Shown piece by piece: positions 17,562-25,576 of a stretch of 53,613 bases of DNA (positions within the stretch are counted from its first letter, which is position 1; each line of letters opens with the position of its first letter). A model generated the notes under the pieces. The model saw nothing but the letters and a program-made list of their open reading frames with translations. It ran no database searches and had not been told where the DNA came from. This DNA is from Fusibacter sp. 3D3. Lineage in GTDB: Bacteria > Bacillota > Clostridia > Peptostreptococcales > Acidaminobacteraceae. The DNA lies in NCBI RefSeq assembly GCF_001748365.1, contig NZ_BDHH01000023.1, positions 16,334-69,946 on the forward strand, given 5' to 3'. The translations under genes and the position numbers were made by a program.

Positions 17562-17567
17562 TATGAT

Positions 17568-17596
17568 ATTAAGTATTTTGTTTAATAATACTTAAT
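17568..17596. promoter_or_regulatory. Inverted repeat, candidate operator upstream of the pot promoter
   Basis: A perfect 10-bp inverted repeat, ATTAAGTATT (17568-17577) and AATACTTAAT (17587-17596), lies directly upstream of the -35 box. The spacing of about two helical turns between half-site centres fits a dimeric HTH protein. Binding by the XRE-cupin protein is inference. Confidence 0.5.
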
Positions 17597-17678
17597 TTTC
17601 ATATGTATCTATTCTTGTATAAGGGCCCTCCGTTTACACTTTTATACAAAAATAATTCATTATTCATTCTAAAATATA

Positions 17679-17727
17679 AAAACCCTAGAATTAAGACGCA
17701 TTTCTATGCGATCATTTCTAGGGTTTT
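17679..17727 (-). terminator. Intrinsic terminator of cheV
   Basis: A 12-bp stem AAAACCCTAGAA/TTCTAGGGTTTT (17679-17690 with 17716-17727) encloses a small CGCA/TGCG hairpin. T-rich sequence follows in the minus direction. It lies 31 bp past the cheV stop. Confidence 0.85.
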
Positions 17728-17758
17728 ATGTGTGTTAATAGGCTTAAATCTAATCTCA

Positions 17759-18676
17759 TTAACCTTTTATTTTTAACAGTTTATCTATGAGCACAACCAA
17801 ATTTTCAATTTCAGGTTTGCTCATTTGCGCATCAGCGCCTACGGCATCGCCTTTGTGGAGTAAATCATTGGTGATCAATGATGAGAATATAATAACAGGC
17901 AACTTCTTAAGAATCTTATGTTCTTTAACTCTTCGCGTCAGTGCATGACCATCGAGCTGAGGCATTTCAATATCTGTAATCAGAAGATCAATATCATCTA
18001 CAAAAGTTTCACCTTTTTTCTCTGCTAATAGCATGAGATAATCGTAGGTTTGCATCCCATCGTCAAAGAACTTGAGCTTCGTAAATCCAGCTGAGGTCAA
18101 TGTATCCAATAAAACCTTGCGAATCATCGGTGAATCATCTGCCAAGACAATCTTATACTTAGAACGATCTTTAACCGCTATATTCTTAGCACGTTCCATG
18201 TTGATGCCTGTATTCGGATTGATATCCATGACGATTTTTTCAAAATCCAACAACATGATGATCTGTTCATTGAGATTAATATTGCCAATAATGAGTGAAT
18301 TAGAAGTAATGTCATCTGGTTTCATGATTTTGTTCCAACCAATCCTATGAATGCCCAGTACTGAATCAATTGCAAAACCCACTTTGATTTTATTAAATTC
18401 ACAAACTAAAGTCATGCCACCTCTTACTTTTTCATTCTTTCTGTTTTCAAGGACATACATCAAATCCACAACAGAAATCATCTCGCCTCGAATCAAAGAG
18501 ATGCCTGATACCGCTGGATGAGAATTCGGTACTTTAGAAACATTTTCGATCTGCAACAATTCTTTTACTTTTACAACGTTGATAGCATAATGTTCTCCTG
18601 CAACTGTAAAATGTAGAATTTCAACTTCACCAGTTCCACTTTCGAGTAATATTCCCTCTTTTTTATCAAGCATCAT
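17759..18676 (-). CDS. cheV: Chemotaxis protein CheV (CheW-receiver fusion)
   Basis: A 305-residue protein with a CheW-like domain (about residues 15-150, VEILHFTVAGEHYAINVVKV) joined to a response receiver domain (about 172-300). The receiver has the acidic pair in VLADDS, the phospho-acceptor Asp in LLITDIEMPQLDG and the conserved Lys in MSKPE. CheV couples chemoreceptors to CheA, and its phosphorylation aids adaptation. No other chemotaxis gene is in the window, so it is an isolated copy. It has its own terminator and GGAGGG site. Confidence 0.93.
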   Translation of the reverse strand: MMLDKKEGILLESGTGEVEILHFTVAGEHYAINVVKVKELLQIENVSKVPNSHPAVSGISLIRGEMISVVDLMYVLENRKNEKVRGGMTLVCEFNKIKVGFAIDSVLGIHRIGWNKIMKPDDITSNSLIIGNINLNEQIIMLLDFEKIVMDINPNTGINMERAKNIAVKDRSKYKIVLADDSPMIRKVLLDTLTSAGFTKLKFFDDGMQTYDYLMLLAEKKGETFVDDIDLLITDIEMPQLDGHALTRRVKEHKILKKLPVIIFSSLITNDLLHKGDAVGADAQMSKPEIENLVVLIDKLLKIKG

Positions 18677-18844
18677 ATCTCAAACCCTCCACTCCTGTAT
18701 TATAATAACTATTATACCCTTATTTTAACGAGTTATAAATATTTTTTTCTGGTTATACATGGACCTTATACCCATATTGCACATTACCATTCACAAAATT
18801 AAAAAAGACGTGGACAAAATCAAGGATTCGCTCACCTTGAAAAC

Positions 18845-20008
18845 TTAATCAGGCTTCGTCTCTCTAAGTGCATATTCATAATATGACTTCAAAAAATCAT
18901 CTTCCTTGAGTTCTGAAAACATTTTCAGTTTTTCGTAAAAAATGTTGTCTCCTGAATTCCCCATTGCAATCAAAGCATTTCTCTTGAATACTTTAACGCC
19001 TCTCCAAGCAAATCCGCGGTCGCCATATTGGCGCTTAAATGCGCTTTGCGACAGTTTTAATGTTTCTAGTAATTCTATCCCTTCAAAATCATTTAATTGC
19101 CAGTGGTCTATATTTAGTGAATTCACCCCGCTTTTGTTTTGAGTCAAGTTCGTTGGACATACATTTTGACAGATATCGCATCCATAAAGCTTGTTACGCA
19201 TCATTTTCATTTCTTCGAAGGTCAGTGTTTTCTTAGTCTGTGTCAAATAGGAAATACATTCCAATCGATTCATTTGTATGGTCCCACAAATTTCTGCTGG
19301 ACATGCCTTTACACATTTATCGCAATTTTGGCATCCACTATATAATCTTCTACCGTCCAATTCGATTTCAGATTCCATCTTAGAAAGTAAAGGATCCATA
19401 CGTTCTTCCAATATTATATACAAATGTCCTATATGAAACTGAGTTCCTAAGTCTGGGTGGATCAACATTTGATTTTTACCATAATTGCCCAGGCCGCAGA
19501 GAAAGGCAAGTTCTCGATCAATATAGTCCGAAGTATCCACAAAGCATCCACTTTCCTTAACAGCGTCCCTTCCAATCTCCGAAAACATAACCAGAATTTG
19601 ATTCATGCGCGCCCTTAAAATAGTATGATAATCATAATACCAACTCGACCCCTCTATAAATCCTTTTGATTTACTTACTTCTGCTCTTTGCCTTGGATAA
19701 GGAAGTGCCACTGATAAAAGAAGGACGCTCTCATCTGAATTGACCTTTGCTTCAAGCATTCTAAAGAAGAAGCGCTGATCGGGTTCTGGCTCAAACTCAG
19801 TTTTGAAAGGGTTGAGTTTTATATGTTTTAACAGATTGCGTTCATGAACACTCATTTTTTTTAGCTCATCAAATCCCATATACAAAAAATCATAGTATGA
19901 AAGCTGTCCCCGAATTAAGATATTATCCATCTGAGCAAATAATGCGCGTATATTAGTACCATAATTCGTGTTAGCATTTGCTTTATTATTGTTCATATTT
20001 TGATCCAT
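18845..20008 (-). CDS. queG: Epoxyqueuosine reductase QueG
   Basis: A 387-residue cobalamin-dependent iron-sulphur enzyme that makes queuosine from epoxyqueuosine in tRNA. Two 4Fe-4S binding motifs are visible, CQNCDKCVKACP and, later, CDICQNVCP. The N-terminal half shows SWYYDYHTILRARMN and FVDTSDYIDRELAFLCGLG, with the catalytic Asp in the latter block. The frame is open to a TTG at 20044, but AGAGGG six bases before the ATG at 20008 marks the likelier start. A C-terminal HEAT-like stretch (RNALIAMGNSGD) fits the family. Confidence 0.9.
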   Translation of the reverse strand: MDQNMNNNKANANTNYGTNIRALFAQMDNILIRGQLSYYDFLYMGFDELKKMSVHERNLLKHIKLNPFKTEFEPEPDQRFFFRMLEAKVNSDESVLLLSVALPYPRQRAEVSKSKGFIEGSSWYYDYHTILRARMNQILVMFSEIGRDAVKESGCFVDTSDYIDRELAFLCGLGNYGKNQMLIHPDLGTQFHIGHLYIILEERMDPLLSKMESEIELDGRRLYSGCQNCDKCVKACPAEICGTIQMNRLECISYLTQTKKTLTFEEMKMMRNKLYGCDICQNVCPTNLTQNKSGVNSLNIDHWQLNDFEGIELLETLKLSQSAFKRQYGDRGFAWRGVKVFKRNALIAMGNSGDNIFYEKLKMFSELKEDDFLKSYYEYALRETKPD

Positions 20009-20203
20009 TAAAGGCCCTCTTGTAAACATTTTACTATATTGCAAATCATCTGTGTTTTTATAGGCTTTGTTCTATTCTTTTGTAATCGCAAATAGAACGC
20101 ATTCGAAATACTTACACTTATGATTTTTGATGTACTAACTTTATTATAGGGTAAATAAGCATTAATATCACCCTTAATTTTTAGCCTATTGCCTATTTAA
20201 CCG

Positions 20204-20232
20204 TTGATTAAACTTTAATACTTTCACATAAT
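20204..20232 (+). promoter_or_regulatory. SigA-type promoter of the endonuclease IV gene
   Basis: TTGATT (20204-20209), a 17-bp spacer and CATAAT (20227-20232), about 29 bp before the ATG at 20261. Confidence 0.65.
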
Positions 20233-20260
20233 AAGAGTATATTTTAGAAAAGGAGCGCTT

Positions 20261-20923
20261 ATGTTAAGATTAGGACCACATATTTCCATCGCAAAAGGTT
20301 TTAGCCAAGCTGCACAAAAGGACGATGTTTATGCTTTTGCAAAATCAACCTTTGCAGATGATTTGAAACGCTTAGAAGCATTACCTTGTGCCCTTTATAA
20401 TTTCCACCCAGGTTCGCATACTGGCAAAGGCATAGAGTATGGTATCCAGCGCATCACCACACTTTTAAATGAGGTACTCACAGGAGACGAAAAATTATAT
20501 GTACTGCTTGAAGGCATGTCTGGTAAAGGCACCGAAATTGGTTCAACTTTCGAAGAACTCAGATCAATCATAGATCAAGTCACTCAAAGCCATGTGCTTG
20601 GCGTATGTCTTGATACCTGTCATCTATATAGTGCAGGTTATGACATCGTAAATCAACCGGATGATGTCATAGAGCACTTTGACCAAATCATCGGTCTTGA
20701 TCACCTTAAAGCTATACATCTAAACGATAGCAAAGTGCCATTCGAAAGCCACAAAGACCGTCACGAAATCATAGGTCAAGGCACCATCGGCATCGAAGCA
20801 CTCACGCGTGTAATCAATCACTCCAAACTCCGCCACCTCCCCTTCTTCTTAGAAACGCCAAACGAACTTGAAGGCCACGAAGTGGAGATTACAAAGTTGA
20901 GTGCGCTGTATAAAGACTATTAG
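20261..20923 (+). CDS. nfo: Endonuclease IV (Nfo) with an internal in-frame deletion
   Basis: A 220-residue member of the AP endonuclease IV family, which cuts DNA at abasic sites using three zinc ions. Present metal-binding blocks are [38 protein letters not shown] and LETPNE. The usual length is near 280. The N-terminus [18 protein letters not shown] jumps directly to [20 protein letters not shown], so roughly 57 residues are missing. The lost part normally holds the first metal His (H69 in E. coli, in an H-x-x-Y block) and DNA-contacting loops. The frame is intact, with GGAG upstream. Activity is doubtful. Confidence 0.88.
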   Translation: MLRLGPHISIAKGFSQAAQKDDVYAFAKSTFADDLKRLEALPCALYNFHPGSHTGKGIEYGIQRITTLLNEVLTGDEKLYVLLEGMSGKGTEIGSTFEELRSIIDQVTQSHVLGVCLDTCHLYSAGYDIVNQPDDVIEHFDQIIGLDHLKAIHLNDSKVPFESHKDRHEIIGQGTIGIEALTRVINHSKLRHLPFFLETPNELEGHEVEITKLSALYKDY

Positions 20924-20980
20924 TAGGAGGCTACACAGGCTTGCTTTTATGTCCTCTAAAATGCAGTTTTATAGATATGA

Positions 20981-21068
20981 AAAAGAGCTACACTAATGAT
21001 TTGAGAAGGAGCTCCGCAGGCTCAAGCCGAGGACCGGTCTCCTGAAAAATCATTAGTGTAGCTCTTTT
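20981..21068. terminator. Long hairpin with 44-nt structured loop, copy A
   Basis: Two perfectly complementary 22-base arms (20981-21002 and 21047-21068, outer part AAAAGAGCTAC) enclose a 44-nt loop. The stem lies between convergent genes and has A/T at its base, as in a bidirectional terminator. The loop can form a 5-bp stem, AGGAG with CTCCT, around CTCCGCAG and GAGGACCG. The loop of the hairpin at 50299-50382 has the same length and the same two boxes. Confidence 0.8.
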
Positions 21069-21091
21069 CTATTAATTAAAACCTCATTTTA

Positions 21092-21280
21092 TCACCCAAA
21101 GAACCACTTAAAAGCAAGAATGGTCAAAAACGTAATGACAATAAAGCCTAAAGCAATGGGTAAAACCAATTGTAGCATCGCAATACTCATGGCAATGACA
21201 TCTTTCATATCAAGTCTGTTGATACTGTCGTCCTTTTTGTCTTGGAGCCCTTTATAAGCTTCCCAATTTATTGGATCCAT
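21092..21280 (-). CDS. Small membrane protein, 62 residues
   Basis: A short protein with a hydrophilic N-terminus (MDPINWEAYKGLQDKKDD) and one or two membrane helices from about residue 28 (AMSIAMLQLVLPIALGFIVI). AAGGAAGG lies before the ATG. It is the last gene after the peptide ABC transporter, 57 bp downstream of oppF, and a hairpin follows it. It is likely cotranscribed and could associate with the permease. I do not recognise the family. Confidence 0.65.
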   Translation of the reverse strand: MDPINWEAYKGLQDKKDDSINRLDMKDVIAMSIAMLQLVLPIALGFIVITFLTILAFKWFFG

Positions 21281-21337
21281 CGCTTTTCCTTCCTTATATC
21301 TTCAAAATAGTGGTTTTACATCTAATACAACATGCCT

Positions 21338-22330
21338 CTACTTGTATAGGTGACAAGCACAAAAATGCCCTTCCCCGACATTTTTAAAAGCAGGAATTTC
21401 CGTACTACAAATAGGCATTACTTTAGGACACCTTGTATGGAATCGACAACCAGAAGGTGGATTTGCAGGTGATGGAATATCGCCTTGTAAGATAATGCGC
21501 TCTTTTTTCTCAAGGGGATGTGATGTCGGAATGGCTGATAATAAGGCTTGGGTGTAAGGATGCATTGGATTTTCAAACAATTCATCTTTTCCAGCCATCT
21601 CTGCCATACTGCCTAGATACATAACGCCAATATTATCGCTGATGTATTTAACAACACCAAGATCATGAGAAATAAACAAATAGGTTAAATCCATATCCTT
21701 TTGTAAGTCTTTCAAAAGATTGATCACTTGCGATTGAATGGAAACATCCAGTGCAGATACCGCCTCATCACAAACGACAAACTTAGGGTTTAATGCAAGT
21801 GCTCTCGCTATACAAATGCGCTGTCTCTGACCACCTGAAAATTCATGTGGATAGCGTTTAATATGATAACCACTTAAGCCACACTTTTCAATGATAGAGA
21901 CAACACGTTCTTCAAGTTCTTTTTTGTTTTTAACGAGGCCATGCTCTAACAATGCCTCTCCAACGATCTCACCAACAGTCATTCTTGGATTCAACGAAGA
22001 GTAGGGATCTTGAAAAATAATTTGCATTTCTGTCCGGAGCTGTCTTAATCTTGCTTTGTCATAATTCAAGATATTTTCACCATTAAAAATAACTTCGCCT
22101 TCGGTTGCTTCTAATAATCTCAACAGCGTTCTACCTGTGGTTGACTTACCGCAGCCCGATTCTCCAACGAGACCAAACGTTTCACCTGCTTTAATATCAA
22201 AATTAAGGCCATCAACGGCTTTGACGTGTCCAATTGTTTTTCTGGTCACGCCTGATTTGATTGGAAAGTATTTTTTCAAACCTCTAATGCTCAGCAATGC
22301 ATCCGATTTAACATTAACTTTTTCACTCAT
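21338..22330 (-). CDS. oppF: Oligopeptide ABC transporter ATPase OppF
   Basis: A 330-residue ATPase. Walker A is GESGCGKST, the Q-loop is in IIFQDPYSSLNPRM, the signature is FSGGQRQRICIARAL, Walker B ends in FVVCDEAVSALD, and ISHDLGVV holds the switch His. The C-terminal oligopeptide-type extension has cysteines in GCRFHTRCPKVMPIC, which in relatives bind an iron-sulphur cluster. I place the start at the ATG at 22330, overlapping the oppD stop by one base with GAGAGGTGG before it. The frame itself is open to 22375. Confidence 0.93.
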   Translation of the reverse strand: MSEKVNVKSDALLSIRGLKKYFPIKSGVTRKTIGHVKAVDGLNFDIKAGETFGLVGESGCGKSTTGRTLLRLLEATEGEVIFNGENILNYDKARLRQLRTEMQIIFQDPYSSLNPRMTVGEIVGEALLEHGLVKNKKELEERVVSIIEKCGLSGYHIKRYPHEFSGGQRQRICIARALALNPKFVVCDEAVSALDVSIQSQVINLLKDLQKDMDLTYLFISHDLGVVKYISDNIGVMYLGSMAEMAGKDELFENPMHPYTQALLSAIPTSHPLEKKERIILQGDIPSPANPPSGCRFHTRCPKVMPICSTEIPAFKNVGEGHFCACHLYK

Positions 22331-23319
22331 CACTTGCCACCTCTCAACTCTTGAACTTCTTGCCAACGGAAACAACGTACTTTTCTGCTGGCGCCAATTT
22401 CAATTAAATCAGGTTCCATTTGGAAACATTTTTCAATTGCATATTCGCATCTAGAGTTAAATTGACATCCAGCAGGTCTGTAAAGCGGATTGGGAACAAC
22501 GCCTGGGATCATATACAGTCTCTCATCTGAAGTCTTGAGATCCGGTTTTGATTTCATCAGACCAATAGTATAAGGATGATAAGGTTTATCAAATAATTCC
22601 ACAATAGAAGATTCCTCAACCACTTTTCCAGCATACATAACGATCACTCTACTTGCCATCTCTGCTATGACATTTAAGTCATGTGTAATGAACATAATTG
22701 CGGTGCCAAATTCTTTTTGTAATTTATTCATAAGATCGAGTACTTGTGCTTGAATGGTTACATCCAGGGCCGTTGTGGGTTCATCTGCAATCAAAAGTTT
22801 TGGGTTACAGGCAAGTGCCATTGCAATCATAACACGTTGACGCATGCCCCCAGAAAGTGCAAAAGGATAATCGTTAACGACATCTTTAGCTCTTGGAATG
22901 CCCACCGTTTCAAGTAGTTTTATAGATTCTTGTCTCGCCTGCTCTTTAGTCAAATTTTTATGAAGCAACAACACCTCTGATACTTGCTGGTTAATGGTGA
23001 AAACAGGATTTAATGAAGTCATCGGCTCTTGGAAAATCATCGAGATTTTATTGCCTCTGATACTTCTCATTTCTTTTTCGGAAAGCGACAATATATCCAT
23101 GCCGTCAAAGACAACACTCCCTTCAACAATTTTCCCAGCAGGTCCTGCCACAAGCCTTAAAACAGACATGGATGTGACGCTTTTGCCGCAGCCAGATTCT
23201 CCAACTATACCAAGGGTTTCCCCCTCATCCACTGTAAAATCAACACCATCTATCGCTTTAACCACACCGCCATCCGTGTAGAAATAAGTCTTTAACCCTT
23301 TTACTTCTAATAACGCCAT
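22330..23319 (-). CDS. oppD: Oligopeptide ABC transporter ATPase OppD
   Basis: A 329-residue ATPase and partner of OppF. Motifs are [48 protein letters not shown] and ITHDLNV. The C-terminal extension has GCQFNSRCEYAIEKC. The start follows oppC by 11 bp. Fed by the permeases OppB and OppC and the lipoprotein OppA, it powers uptake of short peptides. The usual caution applies: this family also includes dipeptide and nickel importers. Confidence 0.93.
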   Translation of the reverse strand: MALLEVKGLKTYFYTDGGVVKAIDGVDFTVDEGETLGIVGESGCGKSVTSMSVLRLVAGPAGKIVEGSVVFDGMDILSLSEKEMRSIRGNKISMIFQEPMTSLNPVFTINQQVSEVLLLHKNLTKEQARQESIKLLETVGIPRAKDVVNDYPFALSGGMRQRVMIAMALACNPKLLIADEPTTALDVTIQAQVLDLMNKLQKEFGTAIMFITHDLNVIAEMASRVIVMYAGKVVEESSIVELFDKPYHPYTIGLMKSKPDLKTSDERLYMIPGVVPNPLYRPAGCQFNSRCEYAIEKCFQMEPDLIEIGASRKVRCFRWQEVQELRGGK

Positions 23320-23330
23320 CTTTTCTCCCC

Positions 23331-24275
23331 CTATCTTTTCATCTTTGGATCAAGGGCATCTCTTAAACCATCACCTAGGATATTGAAGCTCATTACGGTA
23401 ATGAACGTCAAGAAACCTGGTGGGATCCATAACCACCAATGGTGTTGCAATGAATAAATTGACCTTGCAGACTGCATCATATTCCCCCAAGTAGGTGTTG
23501 GTGGTGTCACACCCATACCTAAATAAGATAATGCGGACTCCGTTAAAATAGCACTTGCCATACCCATTGTTGCAAAGACGATAATGGATGCCATTACATT
23601 TGGTAAAAGATGTTTAAAGATTTTTCTGGAATCTCTGATGCCTAATGCTTCAGCTGCTTCCATAAACTCTTGTTCTCTAAGGGATAATATTTGGCCGCGA
23701 ACTATCCTTGCGATACCTGTCCATCCTAATAGACCAATAACGAGCATAACGTTAAAAATGCTTGGTCCTAAAATGGCAACCACCGTAATCGCAATTAATA
23801 AGAATGGAAAACACATGATAATATCCGTGATCCGCATCAATATGGCATCTACGATGCCTCCATAAAATCCCGCAACAGAGCCAACAATAATGCCTATGAT
23901 CACCTGTAAAAATACAGCGACAAGTCCAACGGTTAAAGAAATACGCCCGCCATATACAAGTCTCGTAAAGATATCTCTCCCCAATTCATCTGTTCCTAAA
24001 ATAAAATTAGAGTTTGGGGCTTCTTTTTTAACAGGAAGCTCCATTATTTTGCCACGCACTTCTTTATCCGCTAAATTGATTTGGTCCCTATCGTATGGTG
24101 TAATAAAATCCGCCAAGATCGCAGACAACACCAGCACACCTAAAATTGCCAAACTCATCATTGCCAGTTTATTCTTTTTTAATCTTCTGAATGCAATCGT
24201 CCACGGTGATTCAATCTTCTGCTTTGCATCAAGTTTCGCGTTTGCCTCTTGTTTCTTTTTGACTGATTCTGACAT
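23331..24275 (-). CDS. oppC: Oligopeptide ABC permease OppC
   Basis: A 314-residue permease. An extended cytoplasmic N-terminus rich in Lys and Glu (about 35 residues) precedes the first membrane helix (MMSLAILGVLVLSAILADFI). Family motifs are LGTDELGRDIFTRLVYGGR and the EAA loop EAAEALGIRDSRKIFKHLLP. It has six helices in all. It lies between oppB and oppD with gaps of 12 and 11 bp. Confidence 0.92.
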   Translation of the reverse strand: MSESVKKKQEANAKLDAKQKIESPWTIAFRRLKKNKLAMMSLAILGVLVLSAILADFITPYDRDQINLADKEVRGKIMELPVKKEAPNSNFILGTDELGRDIFTRLVYGGRISLTVGLVAVFLQVIIGIIVGSVAGFYGGIVDAILMRITDIIMCFPFLLIAITVVAILGPSIFNVMLVIGLLGWTGIARIVRGQILSLREQEFMEAAEALGIRDSRKIFKHLLPNVMASIIVFATMGMASAILTESALSYLGMGVTPPTPTWGNMMQSARSIYSLQHHWWLWIPPGFLTFITVMSFNILGDGLRDALDPKMKR

Positions 24276-24287
24276 CGACTGCTCCTC

Positions 24288-25253
24288 CTAATCGTATTTA
24301 ATTCGCGGATCTGCTAATCCATAGAATAAATCTGCAAGCAAGTTTCCAATAAGGGTTAAAAACGCTAAAAATAGGTTTACGCCCATTAATAGAGGATAAT
24401 CTCTATCCGTGACAGCCTGATAACCCAACAGCCCCATTCCAGGCCATGCAAACACTTGCTCTACGATTAAAGCACCAGAAAAGAGTCCTGGAATCCAAAA
24501 TCCTAATAGTGTAATAATAGGAATCAATGCATTTCTCAGTGCATGTTTATAAATCACCACACGTTCGCTAAGACCTTTAGAACGTGCCGTTCTGATATAA
24601 TCCTGACGAATAACTTCAAGCATACTTGAACGCGTATATCTCATGAAACTCGCTGTAGATCCAAGCCCCAAAACGATGGCTGGCAATACAGTATGAACCG
24701 ATACATCTTTAACTTGTTCCCACACGGCCCAATCCGATGCCCCAGGTGTTCTCATCCCTGAAATTGGGAATATGCCTTGATCAATTGCAAAAAACTTAAT
24801 TAACAAAAGTGCAAAGAAGAAGCTTGGTATCGATATCCCTATAAGTGCAAAAATCGTAAAGAAGTAATCGAGACCGGTGTATTGCCGCGTGGCGGATATG
24901 ACTCCGGCGGGTATGCCCACAAGCAATGCGAGTAACAATGAGACGATTGCCAAATAGAATGTAGATAACATTCTTTCTCCCATAACCTGAGCAACAGGTC
25001 TTTGGAATTTCCAAGAAAAACCCAAATTACCTTTCATCACTTCAGTAATCCAATCCGCATATTGAACAATAACGGGCTTATCCACCCCAAATTTTTCTTT
25101 AAGTCTTATCTTCTCTTCCACAGTCATTTTAGGGTCCATCATCTTAGTCGTTGGATCCCCCGGTGCAGCATGTACAATAAAGAATATAAGTATTGTAATC
25201 CCAAACATTACAGGAATTATTTGCAGTATTCTTCTCAGTAAATACGTTCTCAT
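24288..25253 (-). CDS. oppB: Oligopeptide ABC permease OppB
   Basis: A 321-residue permease beginning MRTYLLRRILQIIPVMFGIT, the usual OppB/DppB start. Motifs include HAAPGDPTTKMMDP, the EAA-type loop RTARSKGLSERVVIYKHALR and VEQVFAWPGMG near the C-terminus. It has six membrane helices. A 323-bp gap separates it from oppA upstream. That gap holds a hairpin and an extended -10 promoter, so oppBCDF can be transcribed both from the shared promoter and from its own. Confidence 0.92.
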   Translation of the reverse strand: MRTYLLRRILQIIPVMFGITILIFFIVHAAPGDPTTKMMDPKMTVEEKIRLKEKFGVDKPVIVQYADWITEVMKGNLGFSWKFQRPVAQVMGERMLSTFYLAIVSLLLALLVGIPAGVISATRQYTGLDYFFTIFALIGISIPSFFFALLLIKFFAIDQGIFPISGMRTPGASDWAVWEQVKDVSVHTVLPAIVLGLGSTASFMRYTRSSMLEVIRQDYIRTARSKGLSERVVIYKHALRNALIPIITLLGFWIPGLFSGALIVEQVFAWPGMGLLGYQAVTDRDYPLLMGVNLFLAFLTLIGNLLADLFYGLADPRIKYD

Positions 25254-25350
25254 TTAAACACCCCTTCTAAATTTAGCGTATTGTCATAAAAAATTTTTTA
25301 TATCCACGGGTAAAAAAATATATTTGTTATGCATTAAAAATAACAAGATT

Positions 25351-25359
25351 ATTATAGCA
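25351..25359 (-). promoter_or_regulatory. Extended -10 promoter candidate for oppBCDF
   Basis: On the minus strand, TGCTATAAT (25359-25351) is an extended -10 element with a perfect TATAAT. The -35 region has only a weak GTTAAA-like match. It lies about 95 bp before the oppB ATG. Confidence 0.45.
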
Positions 25360-25478
25360 CATAGCCATTCATTTTTTAACGTTTCAAGCGAATAATGACG
25401 TATCGTTAAGGTCTTGTGATCATTCTTTACAAATCCATAATTTTGTTTACAATTTATTAACATGTTCCGAATATTTAG

Positions 25479-25502
25479 ATAGCCCAGCTACTGCTGGGCT
25501 AT
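25479..25502 (-). terminator. Hairpin after oppA, possible partial terminator or RNA stabiliser
   Basis: A perfect 10-bp stem ATAGCCCAGC/GCTGGGCTAT (25479-25488 with 25493-25502) with a 4-base loop, about 75 bp after the oppA stop. No strong U-run follows, so it may slow readthrough or protect the oppA mRNA. Either would raise OppA over the permease. Confidence 0.6.
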
Positions 25503-25576
25503 CCTATATCTCATTATGGTGCATTGCTGTTTTATTATTAAATGGTCCATCTTGCTTAAAAAGATATCCGATCCAA

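Larger units (their letters stand above)
25254..25576. other. oppA-oppB intergenic region
   Basis: A 323-bp AT-rich gap. It holds a hairpin near the oppA end (25479-25502) and a likely promoter for oppB (25351-25359). I see no gene in it. Confidence 0.5.

Noticed and set aside
23890-24291. 133-codon plus-strand frame opposite oppC
   Set aside because: Shadow of a conserved permease, with no start signals.
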